In this document: positions 8,641 through 17,387 of the stretch, in pieces
Position numbering within the stretch: position 1 is the first letter of the stretch
How the letters are laid out: each line of letters begins with the position of its first letter
From: Clostridia bacterium
GTDB taxonomy: Bacteria; Bacillota; Clostridia; Oscillospirales; Butyricicoccaceae
Reading direction: 5' to 3'
Assembly (NCBI GenBank): GCA_029099685.1
Contig: JAQXOO010000015.1
Span: 1-64,000 of the forward strand
DNA length: 64,000 nt
Notes under the pieces: model-generated
The model's input: only the letters and a program-made list of their open reading frames with translations
Database searches by the model: none
What the model was told of the DNA's origin: nothing
Program-made: the position numbers and the translations under genes

Positions 8641-9954
8641 TTACAGGCAGTAGTTTCCGTCTCCGTCCCGGGTCAGCGTCCTGCCGAAATAGGCCTCCAT
8701 GGCCTGCTTCAGCCACGCCAGGTCCCGGACGCCCGCCGTTTCGCAGGCGGAATGCATGGCCAGCTGGGCCAGGCCGATGTCCACCGTGTTCACCGGCACC
8801 TGGGTGTCCGCGATGCTTCCCAGGGTGCCGCCGCCGGGCAGATCCGAGCGGTTGGCATAGACCTGGGTGGGCACCCCGGCCTCTTGACACACCCGGCGGA
8901 AGATGGCCGCGCTGACCCCATCGGTGGCGTACCGCTGGTTGGCGTTGTACTTGATGACCACGCCCTGGTTCATAAAGGGGCAGTTGTCTCCGTCGGCATA
9001 TTCGGGATGGTTGGGATGCCGGGCGTGGGCGTTGTCCGCAGACACCAAAAAGCTCTGGGCCAGCATGGTCTGCAGCAGCTCCTCGTCTCCGCCCAGTCCC
9101 AGCACGATCCGGCGAAGGGTATCCCGCAAAAAGGCGGAAGCCGCGCCCTGCTTGGTGGAGCTGCCCACCTCTTCGTTGTCAAACACGCAGCACACCGGCA
9201 GGCTGCCGCTGTCCTCCGCCGCCAAAAAGCCCTGCATCAGGCTCCAGGCGCACTCCAGGTCATCCAGCTTGGGGGCATGGATAAACTGCTGCCGGTCGCC
9301 CAGCAGCGTGCCGGGGCAGCGGGCGTACAGGAACAGGTCGCTGCCCAGTACCGCCTCCGGGTCCGCCCCGGCGCACCGGGCGATCATCTCCGGGAAGGCC
9401 CCCGCGGACTCCCCGTCGCCGAACAGGGGATAGGTGTCCACATTGGCCTGGTATTTCATGCCGTCATTGGCGTTTCTGTTCATATGGATGGCCACATTGG
9501 GGATCACCAGCAGGTCCCGGTCCACATGGACCAGCCGCTGGGTGAGGCGCCCCTCCTCACACACCAGCACCCGGCCCGCCACCGACAGGGGCCGGTCCAG
9601 CCAGGTGGACATAAGCATCCCGCCGTACTTTTCCGTGTTCAGCTGAACATAGTGTCCCAGCGCGGGATGCTCCGGGTTTTCCTTGATCTTGAAGCAGGGG
9701 GAATCGCTGTGGGCCGCCGCCATCAAAAAGCCCCCCTTCAGGGCCGCCGGCGTGCGGAAGGCGATGATGGAGGATCCGTTCCGGGTGACAAAATACCGCC
9801 CGCCGGGGACCAGCTCCCACCGCTCCTGCTCCCGCAGGCGGCAATAGCCCGCCCTCTGGAGCATTTCCGCGAAGTTCTCCGTCACATGATAGCAGCTGGG
9901 GCTGTTCTGGATAAACGCCATCAGCTCCCTTGCCAGATTTTGTGCCTGTTCCAT
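8641..9954 (-). CDS. M18-family aspartyl aminopeptidase
   Basis: 437 aa, normal length for the family. I place the start at MEQAQNLARELM, 20 codons inside the track ORF, because GGAGG sits 6 nt before it. Dinuclear-zinc residues of M18 are visible: His in LMAAAHSDSPCFK, the Glu pair in CVFDNEEVGSSTKQG, Asp in FLVSADNAHARHP, and the late HSACETAGVRD. These cytosolic dodecamers remove N-terminal acidic or neutral residues from peptides. It heads a three-gene operon with the GNAT and NamZ-like genes. The DUF4430 lipoprotein lies 56 nt upstream and may be co-transcribed. Confidence 0.92.
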   Translation of the reverse strand: MEQAQNLARELMAFIQNSPSCYHVTENFAEMLQRAGYCRLREQERWELVPGGRYFVTRNGSSIIAFRTPAALKGGFLMAAAHSDSPCFKIKENPEHPALGHYVQLNTEKYGGMLMSTWLDRPLSVAGRVLVCEEGRLTQRLVHVDRDLLVIPNVAIHMNRNANDGMKYQANVDTYPLFGDGESAGAFPEMIARCAGADPEAVLGSDLFLYARCPGTLLGDRQQFIHAPKLDDLECAWSLMQGFLAAEDSGSLPVCCVFDNEEVGSSTKQGAASAFLRDTLRRIVLGLGGDEELLQTMLAQSFLVSADNAHARHPNHPEYADGDNCPFMNQGVVIKYNANQRYATDGVSAAIFRRVCQEAGVPTQVYANRSDLPGGGTLGSIADTQVPVNTVDIGLAQLAMHSACETAGVRDLAWLKQAMEAYFGRTLTRDGDGNYCL

Positions 9955-10010
9955 GGTGTTTCCTCCGTTTCTGTTGTTGCCGCCCCGGGCCGTTGGGGGC
10001 GTTTTCTGTA

Positions 10011-10775
10011 TCACTGGTTGTTTCCGCCCGTGCTTTCCGCGCCCACATCGGCGCCCAGGTCACAGGTGTAGACCCAGCAAACGGCGTCCCCGTCCTGCAG
10101 CGTGTACTGGCTGCAGCCGTAGTTGGGAAAGACCCCGTTGACACTGTACATCCATCCCGACAGGTCCCCCGCGTCAAAGGCATACAGGTTGCAGATACCC
10201 TCGATATAGGCGCTGTTGTACAGGGGCGTCTGGACGAACTCCAGGTGCAGCTTTTGCTGCTTCATGGTGCGCTGCAGCACGTTGAACACGCTCTCTCCCT
10301 GGGAAAACGCCACCGTGGTGGCGGCCAGCAGCACGCCGTCCCCGGGCACCAGCTCCGCCTTGTCCGGGTCCAGGCTGCTGTTGCCCACCAGGGTGTCGCA
10401 GCGGATCTCCAGGGTGCATTGCAGCTGCGTCTGGGCAGGCGGCGTCTCCGGCTGCTGCGGCTCCGGGGGCTGCTCCGGCTGGGCAGGGGGCGTCTCCTGT
10501 CCCGGCTGCTCCGGCGGCTGCTCCTCCTGCCCCTCCGCCGGGGCGGGCCCGCTTTCCTCCGGCAGCGCTGCGGTGCCGTCCGGGGCAGGGTCCTCCGCCG
10601 TGGCCTGTCCCCCTGTCTGTTCCGGGTCCGCCGGCTGGCTGGGACCGGAGGGCTCCGGGCCTTCCGCCACAGGCTCTGTCAGCGGCGGCCGTTCCGGCCC
10701 GGCCGCCGCGCCGCACCCGGCCAAAAGGCACAGGGCCAGCACACACGCCGTCAGGGCGCTCCAATTTTTTCTCAT
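10011..10775 (-). CDS. DUF4430 (transcobalamin C-domain-like) lipoprotein
   Basis: 254 aa from the MRKNWSALT start, which follows GGGAGG; the track start is 15 codons too early. A type II signal peptide ends at the lipobox LLAGC. About 100 residues of Pro/Glu/Gln-rich linker follow, then a DUF4430 domain. It is recognised by YNSAYIEGICNLYAFD, SGWMYSVNG, VFPNYGCSQYTLQDGD and WVYTCDLGADVG, nearly the same as in the riboswitch-controlled cluster at the other end of the window. The domain resembles the beta domain of animal transcobalamin. This copy has no toroid partner and no riboswitch that I can see. A surface ligand-binding role is likely; the ligand is not proven. Confidence 0.85.
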   Translation of the reverse strand: MRKNWSALTACVLALCLLAGCGAAAGPERPPLTEPVAEGPEPSGPSQPADPEQTGGQATAEDPAPDGTAALPEESGPAPAEGQEEQPPEQPGQETPPAQPEQPPEPQQPETPPAQTQLQCTLEIRCDTLVGNSSLDPDKAELVPGDGVLLAATTVAFSQGESVFNVLQRTMKQQKLHLEFVQTPLYNSAYIEGICNLYAFDAGDLSGWMYSVNGVFPNYGCSQYTLQDGDAVCWVYTCDLGADVGAESTGGNNQ

Positions 10776-10821
10776 ACAAACCTCCCGGCTGACAGCCGTT
10801 TTTCCGTTATTCGATTGCATC

Positions 10822-10850
10822 TTGCACTTTTTTCATCACTTTGCTATACT
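10822..10850 (+). promoter_or_regulatory. Sigma-A promoter for the DapF-like gene
   Basis: TTGCAC, 17-nt spacer, TATACT. Initiation would fall about 27 nt before the start codon of the epimerase-like gene, giving a short leader. Confidence 0.75.
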
Positions 10851-10883
10851 GAAGCATGGAATTTCTTCTGATGGGGTGATGCT

Positions 10884-11678
10884 ATGGACCTTTCCTATAT
10901 TCTGGCCGACCCCAGCGGCAACACCACCGCCTTTGTGCTGTCTCCGGTGGACCCCGCCCGGTACGGCCCGGTGGCCCGGGCCGTGATGCAGGCGCTGGAC
11001 GCGGAGCAGGTGGCCTTTGTCCACCACGGCCGCATGGACATGATGGGCGGCGAGTTCTGCGGCAACGCCAGCCGCTGCTTTGCCCTGTGGCAGGCGCTGC
11101 ACCGGCCGGACGGCCTTTCCCTGCTCCCGCTGGAGGCCCCCCGTGAGGAGGCTGTGACGGTCTCCGGCGCGCCCCGTCCCCTTTCGGTGCTGCTGGCGCC
11201 GGGGGGCGTCCCGGGCGCCTACCGGGCCTGCATCCGGATGCCGCTGCCCCGCCGGGTGCTTCCTCTGGAGGAAAGCCCCCTGGGCCCCTGCACCCTGGTG
11301 GAGTATCCGGGCATCAGCCACCTGGTGCTGGAAGATCGCCCTCCGGCGGAGGACCATATCTCCCTGGCCTCTGCCCTGCTGGCCCGCCTGCGCGCCGAAA
11401 GCGGCTGCTTCGGCCTGCTGTATCTGGAGGGCGCTGCCATGCGCCCCCTGGTCCACGTGCGGGACACCGGCACCCTGGTGTGGGAGAGCTCCTGTGCCTC
11501 CGGCACCTGCGCAGCGGCGGCGGCCCTAGCTCTGCGGCAAAACAGCCCGCTGACCCTGGAACTTTTTCAGCCCGGCGGCAGTCTAACGGCCAAAGCCGAT
11601 GTTAAAAACGGCGTCCTCACCGCCCTGTCCCTGGACGGTCCGGTGACCTTTCCACGGTCGGGGGTACTGGCCCTGTAA
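10884..11678 (+). CDS. DapF-like PLP-independent epimerase/racemase
   Basis: 264 aa. The two catalytic cysteines of the diaminopimelate epimerase fold are present: Cys59 in GGEFCGNASRC and Cys204 in ESSCASGTCAAAAA, which aligns with the ACGSGACA motif. The substrate-binding loops are diverged from true DapF (no NGDGS-type motif), so this may be a relative such as a histidine or other amino-acid racemase (CntK type) rather than the wall-precursor enzyme. No metallophore biosynthesis genes are adjacent. A good promoter precedes it, and the LURP-one gene follows after 23 nt, probably in the same transcript. Confidence 0.75.
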   Translation: MDLSYILADPSGNTTAFVLSPVDPARYGPVARAVMQALDAEQVAFVHHGRMDMMGGEFCGNASRCFALWQALHRPDGLSLLPLEAPREEAVTVSGAPRPLSVLLAPGGVPGAYRACIRMPLPRRVLPLEESPLGPCTLVEYPGISHLVLEDRPPAEDHISLASALLARLRAESGCFGLLYLEGAAMRPLVHVRDTGTLVWESSCASGTCAAAAALALRQNSPLTLELFQPGGSLTAKADVKNGVLTALSLDGPVTFPRSGVLAL

Positions 11679-11701
11679 CGCCATCTGAAAGGAGCCCGCT
11701 C

Positions 11702-12172
11702 ATGAAACTTCTCTTCAAACAGCGCTTTTTCTCCTGGTTCGACAGCTATGACATCTATGACGAGACCGGCGCCACCCTGTTCACGGTGGAGGGCCAGCTG
11801 GCCTGGGGCCATACCCTGCACATCAACGACGCCGAAGGCCGGCACATCGCCACGGTGAAGCAGCGGGTGCTCACCTTTCTGCCCCGGTTCGACCTGTATC
11901 TGGAGGAAGACCTGGTGGGCACCATCACAAAGGCCTTCACCTTCTTCCGGCCCGCCTTTGAGGTGGACTGCAACGGCTGGCAGGTGGAGGGCGACTTTTT
12001 CGAGTGGGATTACCGGATCACGGACCGCTCCGGCGGCCTGGTGGCCACCGTCAGCAAGGAGCTGTGGAACTGGACCGACACCTACACCATCGACGTGGTC
12101 AATGGCCGCGACGCCCTCTGCGCCCTGATGGTGGTGCTGGCCATCGACGCGGAAAAGTGCTCCAGAGATTAA
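11702..12172 (+). CDS. LURP-one-related (YxjI/tubby-like) protein
   Basis: 156 aa, the standard size for a bacterial LURP-one (LOR) protein. It has the repeating short-strand pattern of the fold: SWFDSYDIYDETGATLFTVEG, HIATVKQRVLTFLPRFDLYLEEDLVGTI, then FFEWDYRITDRSGGLVATVSKE and a closing hydrophobic helix. The fold is a 12-strand barrel around a hydrophobic helix, related to tubby and phospholipid scramblases; bacterial functions are largely unknown. It has a strong AAAGGAG site. Its TAA overlaps the convergent TtcA-like gene's TAA in the shared palindrome TTAA. Confidence 0.85.
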   Translation: MKLLFKQRFFSWFDSYDIYDETGATLFTVEGQLAWGHTLHINDAEGRHIATVKQRVLTFLPRFDLYLEEDLVGTITKAFTFFRPAFEVDCNGWQVEGDFFEWDYRITDRSGGLVATVSKELWNWTDTYTIDVVNGRDALCALMVVLAIDAEKCSRD

Positions 12173-13056
12173 CCTTCGTCCTCAGGCGGCCCTTCGGGGC
12201 CGCCTTTTTCGCGGTCATAGTCCTCCAAAAAGCTGTGGGCCTCCCCGTCCCGCTTCCACCCCAAAAGGGTGTCCATGTTCACCATGTGGATGGCCCGGAA
12301 GATGTGTTTTTCCACATCGGGATTGGTTTTTTTCAGCTGCCGCAGCAGCTCCTTGGTCTCCCTGCGCTTGGACAGGCTCTCCCGTCCCGCGCCGGCGGCC
12401 TGCTCGGTGAACCGGCAGGCACACTGGAGGAAGGACAGCCCGTTGTACCTGGCCCAGGAAATGATGGCGTCCTCATGGACGCAGTACATGGGCCGGATCA
12501 GCTCCATCCCCGGATAATTCCGGCTGTGGAGCTTGGGCAGCATGGCCTGGATCTGGGCGCCGTAAAGCAGCCCCATCAGGGTGGTCTCCACCACGTCGCT
12601 GAAATGGTGGCCCAGGGCGATCTTGTTGCAGCCCAGCTCCCGGGCGAACTTATAGAGATAGCCCCGGCGCATCCGTGCGCACAGGTAGCAGGGGTTTTTT
12701 TCCGCTCCGTTGGCCACGGCGAAAATATCGCTGTCAAACACCGTCACCGGGATCTCCAGCAGGGCGGCGTTGTCCAGGATCCGCTGCCGGTTTTCCGGGG
12801 CATAGCCCGGGTCCATCACCAGAAACCGCAGTTCAAAGGGGAAATCGCTGTTCCGCTGCAAAAGCTGCAGCAGCTTTGCCAGCAGCATGGAATCCTTTCC
12901 CCCGGAGATGCAGACGCAGACGCGGTCTCCGGGCCGGATCAGGGCATACTGCTTCACCCCGGTGATAAAGGGACCCCACAGGGTGTCCCGGTATTTTTTC
13001 TGGATGCTCCGCTCTATGCGCTGACAGGGGGTCAGCGCGGACAGGTCCCGGGCCAC
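12169..13056 (-). CDS. TtcA-like PP-loop tRNA sulfurtransferase
   Basis: 295 aa, GTG start 7 nt after GGGAGG. The ATP-pyrophosphatase PP-loop SGGKDS is at 51-56. Two cysteines (CYLC, 123/126) and a third in LQCACRF (about 208-210) match the Fe-S cluster ligands of the TtcA/TtuA group. LGHHFSDVVETTLMGLLYG is the conserved central motif. Family members thiolate tRNA (s2C32 or a related base) using the cluster. Whether the target is C32 cannot be decided here. The uridine kinase gene directly upstream shares the transcript, as its stop lies just before the ribosome site. Confidence 0.85.
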   Translation of the reverse strand: MARDLSALTPCQRIERSIQKKYRDTLWGPFITGVKQYALIRPGDRVCVCISGGKDSMLLAKLLQLLQRNSDFPFELRFLVMDPGYAPENRQRILDNAALLEIPVTVFDSDIFAVANGAEKNPCYLCARMRRGYLYKFARELGCNKIALGHHFSDVVETTLMGLLYGAQIQAMLPKLHSRNYPGMELIRPMYCVHEDAIISWARYNGLSFLQCACRFTEQAAGAGRESLSKRRETKELLRQLKKTNPDVEKHIFRAIHMVNMDTLLGWKRDGEAHSFLEDYDREKGGPEGPPEDEG

Positions 13057-13068
13057 AGGGCCACCTCC

Positions 13069-13632
13069 CTACAGGATGATATCGCAGCAGTCCCGCACTG
13101 CGCAGGCCTCAAAATAGGCATTCTCCAGAGGGATCCACTGTTCCAGGAACCTTTGGAGCATTTTTTCGCCGTTTCGGGCCAGGATGCGCGCCCTTTGGGT
13201 GGGCGCGTCTACCGAAAGGAACACCTTCAGGTCATAGGCATCCCGCAGGGCGGGATGGAGACTGTAGGCCCCCTCCACGATGACCACATCCCGGACCGGC
13301 TCCCGGCGGAAGGCCGTCACCGCCATGGCAGAGCAGTCGAACACGCCGTATTCCGGTGGCCGGCCCGCCTTCAGCGGCTCCAGCACCTGCTCCAGCACCC
13401 GCTCCCAGTGGACGTTGCCGCCGGGCTGCCGGAGCCGTTCCGGCGTCCGCAGCGCCCCGGGCAGAAAAAAGTCATCCATGTGGACCAGGGTCGCGTCCAG
13501 CGCCCCGGCCAGCGCGGCGCCCATGGTGGATTTACCCCCGGCGCTGCCGCCGTCGATGGCCACCAAAAAGGGCCGTTTTCCGTCCTTCCGGGCCAAAATT
13601 TCCTTCATCACCCGCTGGGTCTGTTCGTTCAT
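13069..13632 (-). CDS. Uridine kinase / phosphoribulokinase-family P-loop kinase
   Basis: 187 aa from MNEQTQRVMKEIL, 37 codons inside the track ORF and next to a GGGAG site. Walker A is GGSAGGKST (28-36). VHMDDFFLP carries the substrate-contact aspartates. GGNVHWERV and VVIVEGAYSLHPAL (Walker B region) match uridine kinase-like proteins. It is shorter than Udk (~205-210 aa), so a related nucleoside or pantothenate-type kinase remains possible. Confidence 0.8.
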   Translation of the reverse strand: MNEQTQRVMKEILARKDGKRPFLVAIDGGSAGGKSTMGAALAGALDATLVHMDDFFLPGALRTPERLRQPGGNVHWERVLEQVLEPLKAGRPPEYGVFDCSAMAVTAFRREPVRDVVIVEGAYSLHPALRDAYDLKVFLSVDAPTQRARILARNGEKMLQRFLEQWIPLENAYFEACAVRDCCDIIL

Positions 13633-13840
13633 GCTCTCCCGCCTTTCCAACGGAATGATTGTATCATGTTTTTGCCGCCTTCGCAACCGGGGGAGCGTGG
13701 CGCACCTGCGCCCATCCCCTTCCTTTTCCGGCAAAAACTTCATATTTAATTAAGATTTGAAACCCTTTCCCTTCTTTGCGGTTTCCTGTATAATAAACGC
13801 AACAGACCGTTATCCGTACCCCCGCATGAAAGGAGCCCCT

Positions 13841-16747
13841 ATGAAACGCTTTTCCCGCCGCGCCGCAGCTCTGGCCCTGAGCCTGCTGCTGGCGCTGTCC
13901 CTGGTGACCCCGGCCCTGGCCGCGGGCGCCTCAGCCTACACCGTTGCCACCCAGCTATGTGACAATCTGACCCTCACCCAGCTCAACAGCCGCTCGGGCA
14001 GCACCCGGCGGCAGCAGTTCACCCTGGAATACCAGCCGGAGGGCTCCGCCTCGCCCCTGGTGCTCTACGGCGACACCCTTTACGGAAAATCCACCGTGGA
14101 ACAGGTGGTGCAGTACGCCCAGGACCAGGGCTACCACGTGCTGGCCGCGGTAAACACCGATTATTTTTCCACCTCTTCCGGCGTGCCCACAGGCATGACC
14201 ATTCAGGACGGCCGCCTGGTCTCCTCCGACGGCGGCTGGAACGCCGTGGGCTTTTTTGAGGACGGCTCCGCCCTGGTGGGCACCCCCAGGCTGACCATCA
14301 CCCTGACCACGGAGGACGGGCGGGAATACCCCATCCACGCCCTGAACAACGTCCGCACCGCCGACGGCATCTATCTGTACACCCCGGACTTTGACTACTG
14401 CACCCGCACCTCTGCCGAAGGCACCGAGGTCCTGCTGGAGCTGGACCGCCGCAGCGACGGCCTCCGGCTGGGCAAAAAGACAAAGGCCACCGTCCTGTCC
14501 GTGGCCCAGGCGAAAAACACCCCCATGGCCGAGGGCCAGATGGTGCTGAGCCTGACCGCCAACAACAAGCTGGGCCTGGACCTGGCCGCCATCCTGGGTG
14601 AGGGGGACGAGATCACCCTCCGCGCCGTGACCCAAGACGACGCCTGGGAGGATGTGGTCTGGAGCACCGGCGGCGGCAACATCCTGGTCCGTGACGGCGC
14701 CGTCACCGCCGACGCCACCGCCGGCGGCAGGGAGCCCCGCACCCTGCTGGGCACCCGCCGGGACGGCTCCGTGGTCATCGTGGAATGCGACGGCCGCCAG
14801 AGCGCCGTCAGCGCGGGCCTTTCCCTGGCGGAAGCCGCCCAGCTGATGCTGGACCAGGGCTGCACCCAGGTCATCAACCTGGACGGCGGCGGCAGCTCCG
14901 TCCTCACCGCCGCCTATCCCGGACAGCCCTCCGCCGTGCTTTCCTCTCCCTCTGACGGAAAGCCCCGGGCCGGGGCCACCTACCTGCTGTTCGTGGCCAC
15001 CGGCAGCGACCAGGGCCGGTCCTACGGCAGCGTGGTCTATCCCCGTGCCGCCACCCTGCTGTGCGGCGCGGAGCTGGAGGTCAGCGCCGTCTCCTACAAC
15101 AAATACTTCCTGGGCTTTGTGGACGCCGCCCACCGGCTGGAGGCCTCTGACGGATATGTGGAGGACGGCCTGTTCACCGCCCCCGACTACCCCGCCGACT
15201 GTCTGGTGACCACCGGCGACAGCCGCTGCCAGACCGCCCTATATACCGTCACCGACACGGTGGAAAGCCTGAAGCTTACCCGGGGCGGCAGCCCCGTCTC
15301 CTCCCTGTCGCTGGACCGCCGGGAGAGCGTGGACCTGGACGTGGCCGCCTCTGACGGCATCCGCACCGTCGTCAGCCAGGACCGCCAGTTCACCTTTACA
15401 GTGTCGGGCGGCATCGGCGAGATCGACGAAAACGGCGTGTTCACCGCCGGCGCCTACAGCGGCACCGGCTCCATCACCGTGTCCTACGGCGGCGTCTCCG
15501 CCACCATCCCGGTGACCGTCTCCGGAAAGGCCTCCGCTCTGCTGGAGGGCTTTGAAAACGGCGGGAGCTGCGGTACCTTCGGTTCCGCCCTGTCCACCGC
15601 CGCCGTCACCACCGACCTGACCCAGGTGCGTTACGGCCGCGCCGCTTTGCGGCTGACCTATTCCGGCGGCGAGGGCGATTCCGCCGAATACCTGCTGTCT
15701 GCCGCCCCCGTCCTCAACGATGTGTCCCACCTGACCCTGATGGCCAACGGCACCGGCAGCTGGTCCCTGTTGTTCCAGCTGGCTGACGGCAGCGTTTCCA
15801 CCGCGGGCTTCACCATGAACGGCAGCGGCTGGCGCACCGCCACGGTGGCCGTGCCGGGAGGCGCCGTTTCCCTGCTGGGCCTGACCTGTGAAGGCGCCGG
15901 CCAGCACATGCTGCTGCTGGACCAGCTCACCGCCCACTACGGCGCGGTGACCATGGACGCCGTGCCTCCGGTCATCACCATCGACAGCGTGGATGACCGC
16001 CTCACCGCCACCGTTTCCGACACCGGCGAGACGCCGCTGACCCGCTCCGACCTTTCTGTCACCATCGATGGCAAGGCTGCCTCCTTTACTCTGGAGAACG
16101 GCGGGCTCACCTGTGCCCTGCCGGAGGATACCGCCCTGCACCGCGTCACCGTCACCGCCCGGGACGCCGCGGGCAACCTGTCCCGCAAAAGCGCGGACGT
16201 GGGCAGCCTGAGCTGCTCCTTCTCTGACATGGACGGCCATTGGGCCGCCGCCCACGCGGAATATCTGCTGCAGAAGGGCGTGTTCTCCGCCGCGGACCGC
16301 TTCAACCCCTCCACCAAGGTAAGCAATGAAATGGCCGCAACCATGTTGTCCCGGTTCCTGGGCGTGGATACCGGCCGGTATGACAGCGTGGTCCTGCCCT
16401 ATACGGACACGGACAAGATCGCCTCCTGGGCGCTGCCCCATGTAAAGGCCATGTATGCCCTGGGCATCATGCAGGGCAGCCTGGACGCCCAGGGCCGCAG
16501 CGTCCTGTATCCCCAGAACAGCTGCTCCCGGGCGCAGATCATGACCATTCTGGGCCGCACCCTGGAGCGGGGCTATGCCTATGAGCCCTGTGTTTTCTCT
16601 GACTCCGCGAAGATCCCCACCTGGGCCAGGGACCACATTGACCTTCTGACGTCCCTGGGCGTCATCACCGGCAGCGGCGGCGCCGTAAACCCCACCGGCA
16701 CCATCACCCGCGCCGAGTTTGCCGCCCTGCTGTACCGGATGTATTGA
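13841..16747 (+). CDS. SLH-anchored phosphodiester glycosidase (NAGPA/DUF2233)
   Basis: 968 aa. The start is the ATG after AAAGGAG; the track start 28 codons earlier has no ribosome site. A signal peptide ends near ATPALAAGA. Residues ~85-390 form a phosphodiester glycosidase domain: AAVNTDYFS, GVPTGMTIQDG, TLLGTRRDGSVVIVECDGRQ, QVINLDGGGSSVL. This family hydrolyses sugar-phosphodiester links, as in the mannose-6-phosphate uncovering enzyme and bacterial wall-polymer enzymes. Beta-sandwich/Ig-like domains follow (a Big_2-type repeat around 490-560). Three SLH repeats (about 790-968; GHWAAAHAEYL, ASWALPHVKAMY, PTWARDHIDLL) would hold it on the wall. A weak promoter with a perfect TATAAT lies ~50 nt upstream. 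Confidence 0.9.
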   Translation: MKRFSRRAAALALSLLLALSLVTPALAAGASAYTVATQLCDNLTLTQLNSRSGSTRRQQFTLEYQPEGSASPLVLYGDTLYGKSTVEQVVQYAQDQGYHVLAAVNTDYFSTSSGVPTGMTIQDGRLVSSDGGWNAVGFFEDGSALVGTPRLTITLTTEDGREYPIHALNNVRTADGIYLYTPDFDYCTRTSAEGTEVLLELDRRSDGLRLGKKTKATVLSVAQAKNTPMAEGQMVLSLTANNKLGLDLAAILGEGDEITLRAVTQDDAWEDVVWSTGGGNILVRDGAVTADATAGGREPRTLLGTRRDGSVVIVECDGRQSAVSAGLSLAEAAQLMLDQGCTQVINLDGGGSSVLTAAYPGQPSAVLSSPSDGKPRAGATYLLFVATGSDQGRSYGSVVYPRAATLLCGAELEVSAVSYNKYFLGFVDAAHRLEASDGYVEDGLFTAPDYPADCLVTTGDSRCQTALYTVTDTVESLKLTRGGSPVSSLSLDRRESVDLDVAASDGIRTVVSQDRQFTFTVSGGIGEIDENGVFTAGAYSGTGSITVSYGGVSATIPVTVSGKASALLEGFENGGSCGTFGSALSTAAVTTDLTQVRYGRAALRLTYSGGEGDSAEYLLSAAPVLNDVSHLTLMANGTGSWSLLFQLADGSVSTAGFTMNGSGWRTATVAVPGGAVSLLGLTCEGAGQHMLLLDQLTAHYGAVTMDAVPPVITIDSVDDRLTATVSDTGETPLTRSDLSVTIDGKAASFTLENGGLTCALPEDTALHRVTVTARDAAGNLSRKSADVGSLSCSFSDMDGHWAAAHAEYLLQKGVFSAADRFNPSTKVSNEMAATMLSRFLGVDTGRYDSVVLPYTDTDKIASWALPHVKAMYALGIMQGSLDAQGRSVLYPQNSCSRAQIMTILGRTLERGYAYEPCVFSDSAKIPTWARDHIDLLTSLGVITGSGGAVNPTGTITRAEFAALLYRMY

Positions 16748-16850
16748 CCGGCTATTCCCTCTTTTTTAAAGAAAAAAGCACCCTTTCAGCCGGGTGATCG
16801 TAAAACAGTAAAATCAAAACATGGCGAAAACCTTGTGTTTTCAAGAGGTG

Positions 16851-16872
16851 CGGCGTGACTTCGGTCACGCCG
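16851..16872 (+). terminator. Hairpin, likely terminator after glycosidase gene
   Basis: A 9-bp stem CGGCGTGAC/GTCACGCCG is closed by a stable TTCG tetraloop and followed by TTTCCTCTTTC. It lies about 100 nt after the glycosidase stop. The T tract is interrupted, so efficiency is uncertain. Confidence 0.5.
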
Positions 16873-17387
16873 TTTCCTCTTTCATCATTTTCGTTCCGGT
16901 CCAACCGTTTTCTGCGGATGCGGATCTGCTCGCCCCTTTCCAGCCGGAGTTGTTCCTCCATCACTGCACGGAAATGTGCCTCATGCCGCGGAATGCAGCC
17001 TGCCACAATGCGCAGGCCCCTGACCTCTGAGATGACAAGGGATTTTCCCGCAGTGACACAAAACAGCCCGGACATTTGTCCGGGCTGTTCGCTCCCCATG
17101 CCGAGCCGCGGCGAGGTGTTTCGGAGGCCAACCGCCACGCCGGCGGAGGAATGCACGCCATCAGGGACAACAGGCTTCTGCCATACATCCGGCTGCGGCA
17201 TCATGAAACTGCACCGTCCCAAGGACACCATCCGTACTCCGGCAGATCCATATGCAGACGGTCAATGCCCAGCCTGATCATTTCAAACTCGTGTGTATGA
17301 GCAGTCTCCACAAGGGATGGCTTCTCACGCTTCATCCAGGCCCGCCCCTTTGTAACAGTTACGATTTGCCGTCAAACTTCACGAAGC
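16873..17387 (-). other. Degenerate accessory stretch without a clear gene
   Basis: No convincing gene fills this stretch. The 159-codon minus ORF (16752-17231) crosses two strong hairpins and has no ribosome site. In another minus frame, about 17200-17370 reads VTVTKGRAWMKREKPSLVE and EFEMIRLGIDRLHMDLPEYG before a stop. That looks like a real protein remnant, but I cannot name it. It marks the left side of the AT-richer accessory island. Confidence 0.35.
17029..17094 (-). repeat. Hairpin-containing repeat, left copy
   Basis: On the minus strand this reads AACAGCCCGGAC, a short loop, GTCCGGGCTGTTTTGTG, then TCACTGCGGG...TCCCTTGTCATC. A diverged copy in the opposite orientation lies at 20289-20369. 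The two flank the accessory island as imperfect inverted repeats. The hairpin with its T run may also act as a terminator. Confidence 0.55.

Noticed and set aside
16752-17231. 159-codon minus ORF after the glycosidase gene
   Set aside because: No ribosome site, crosses two strong hairpins, and its composition does not look like protein.
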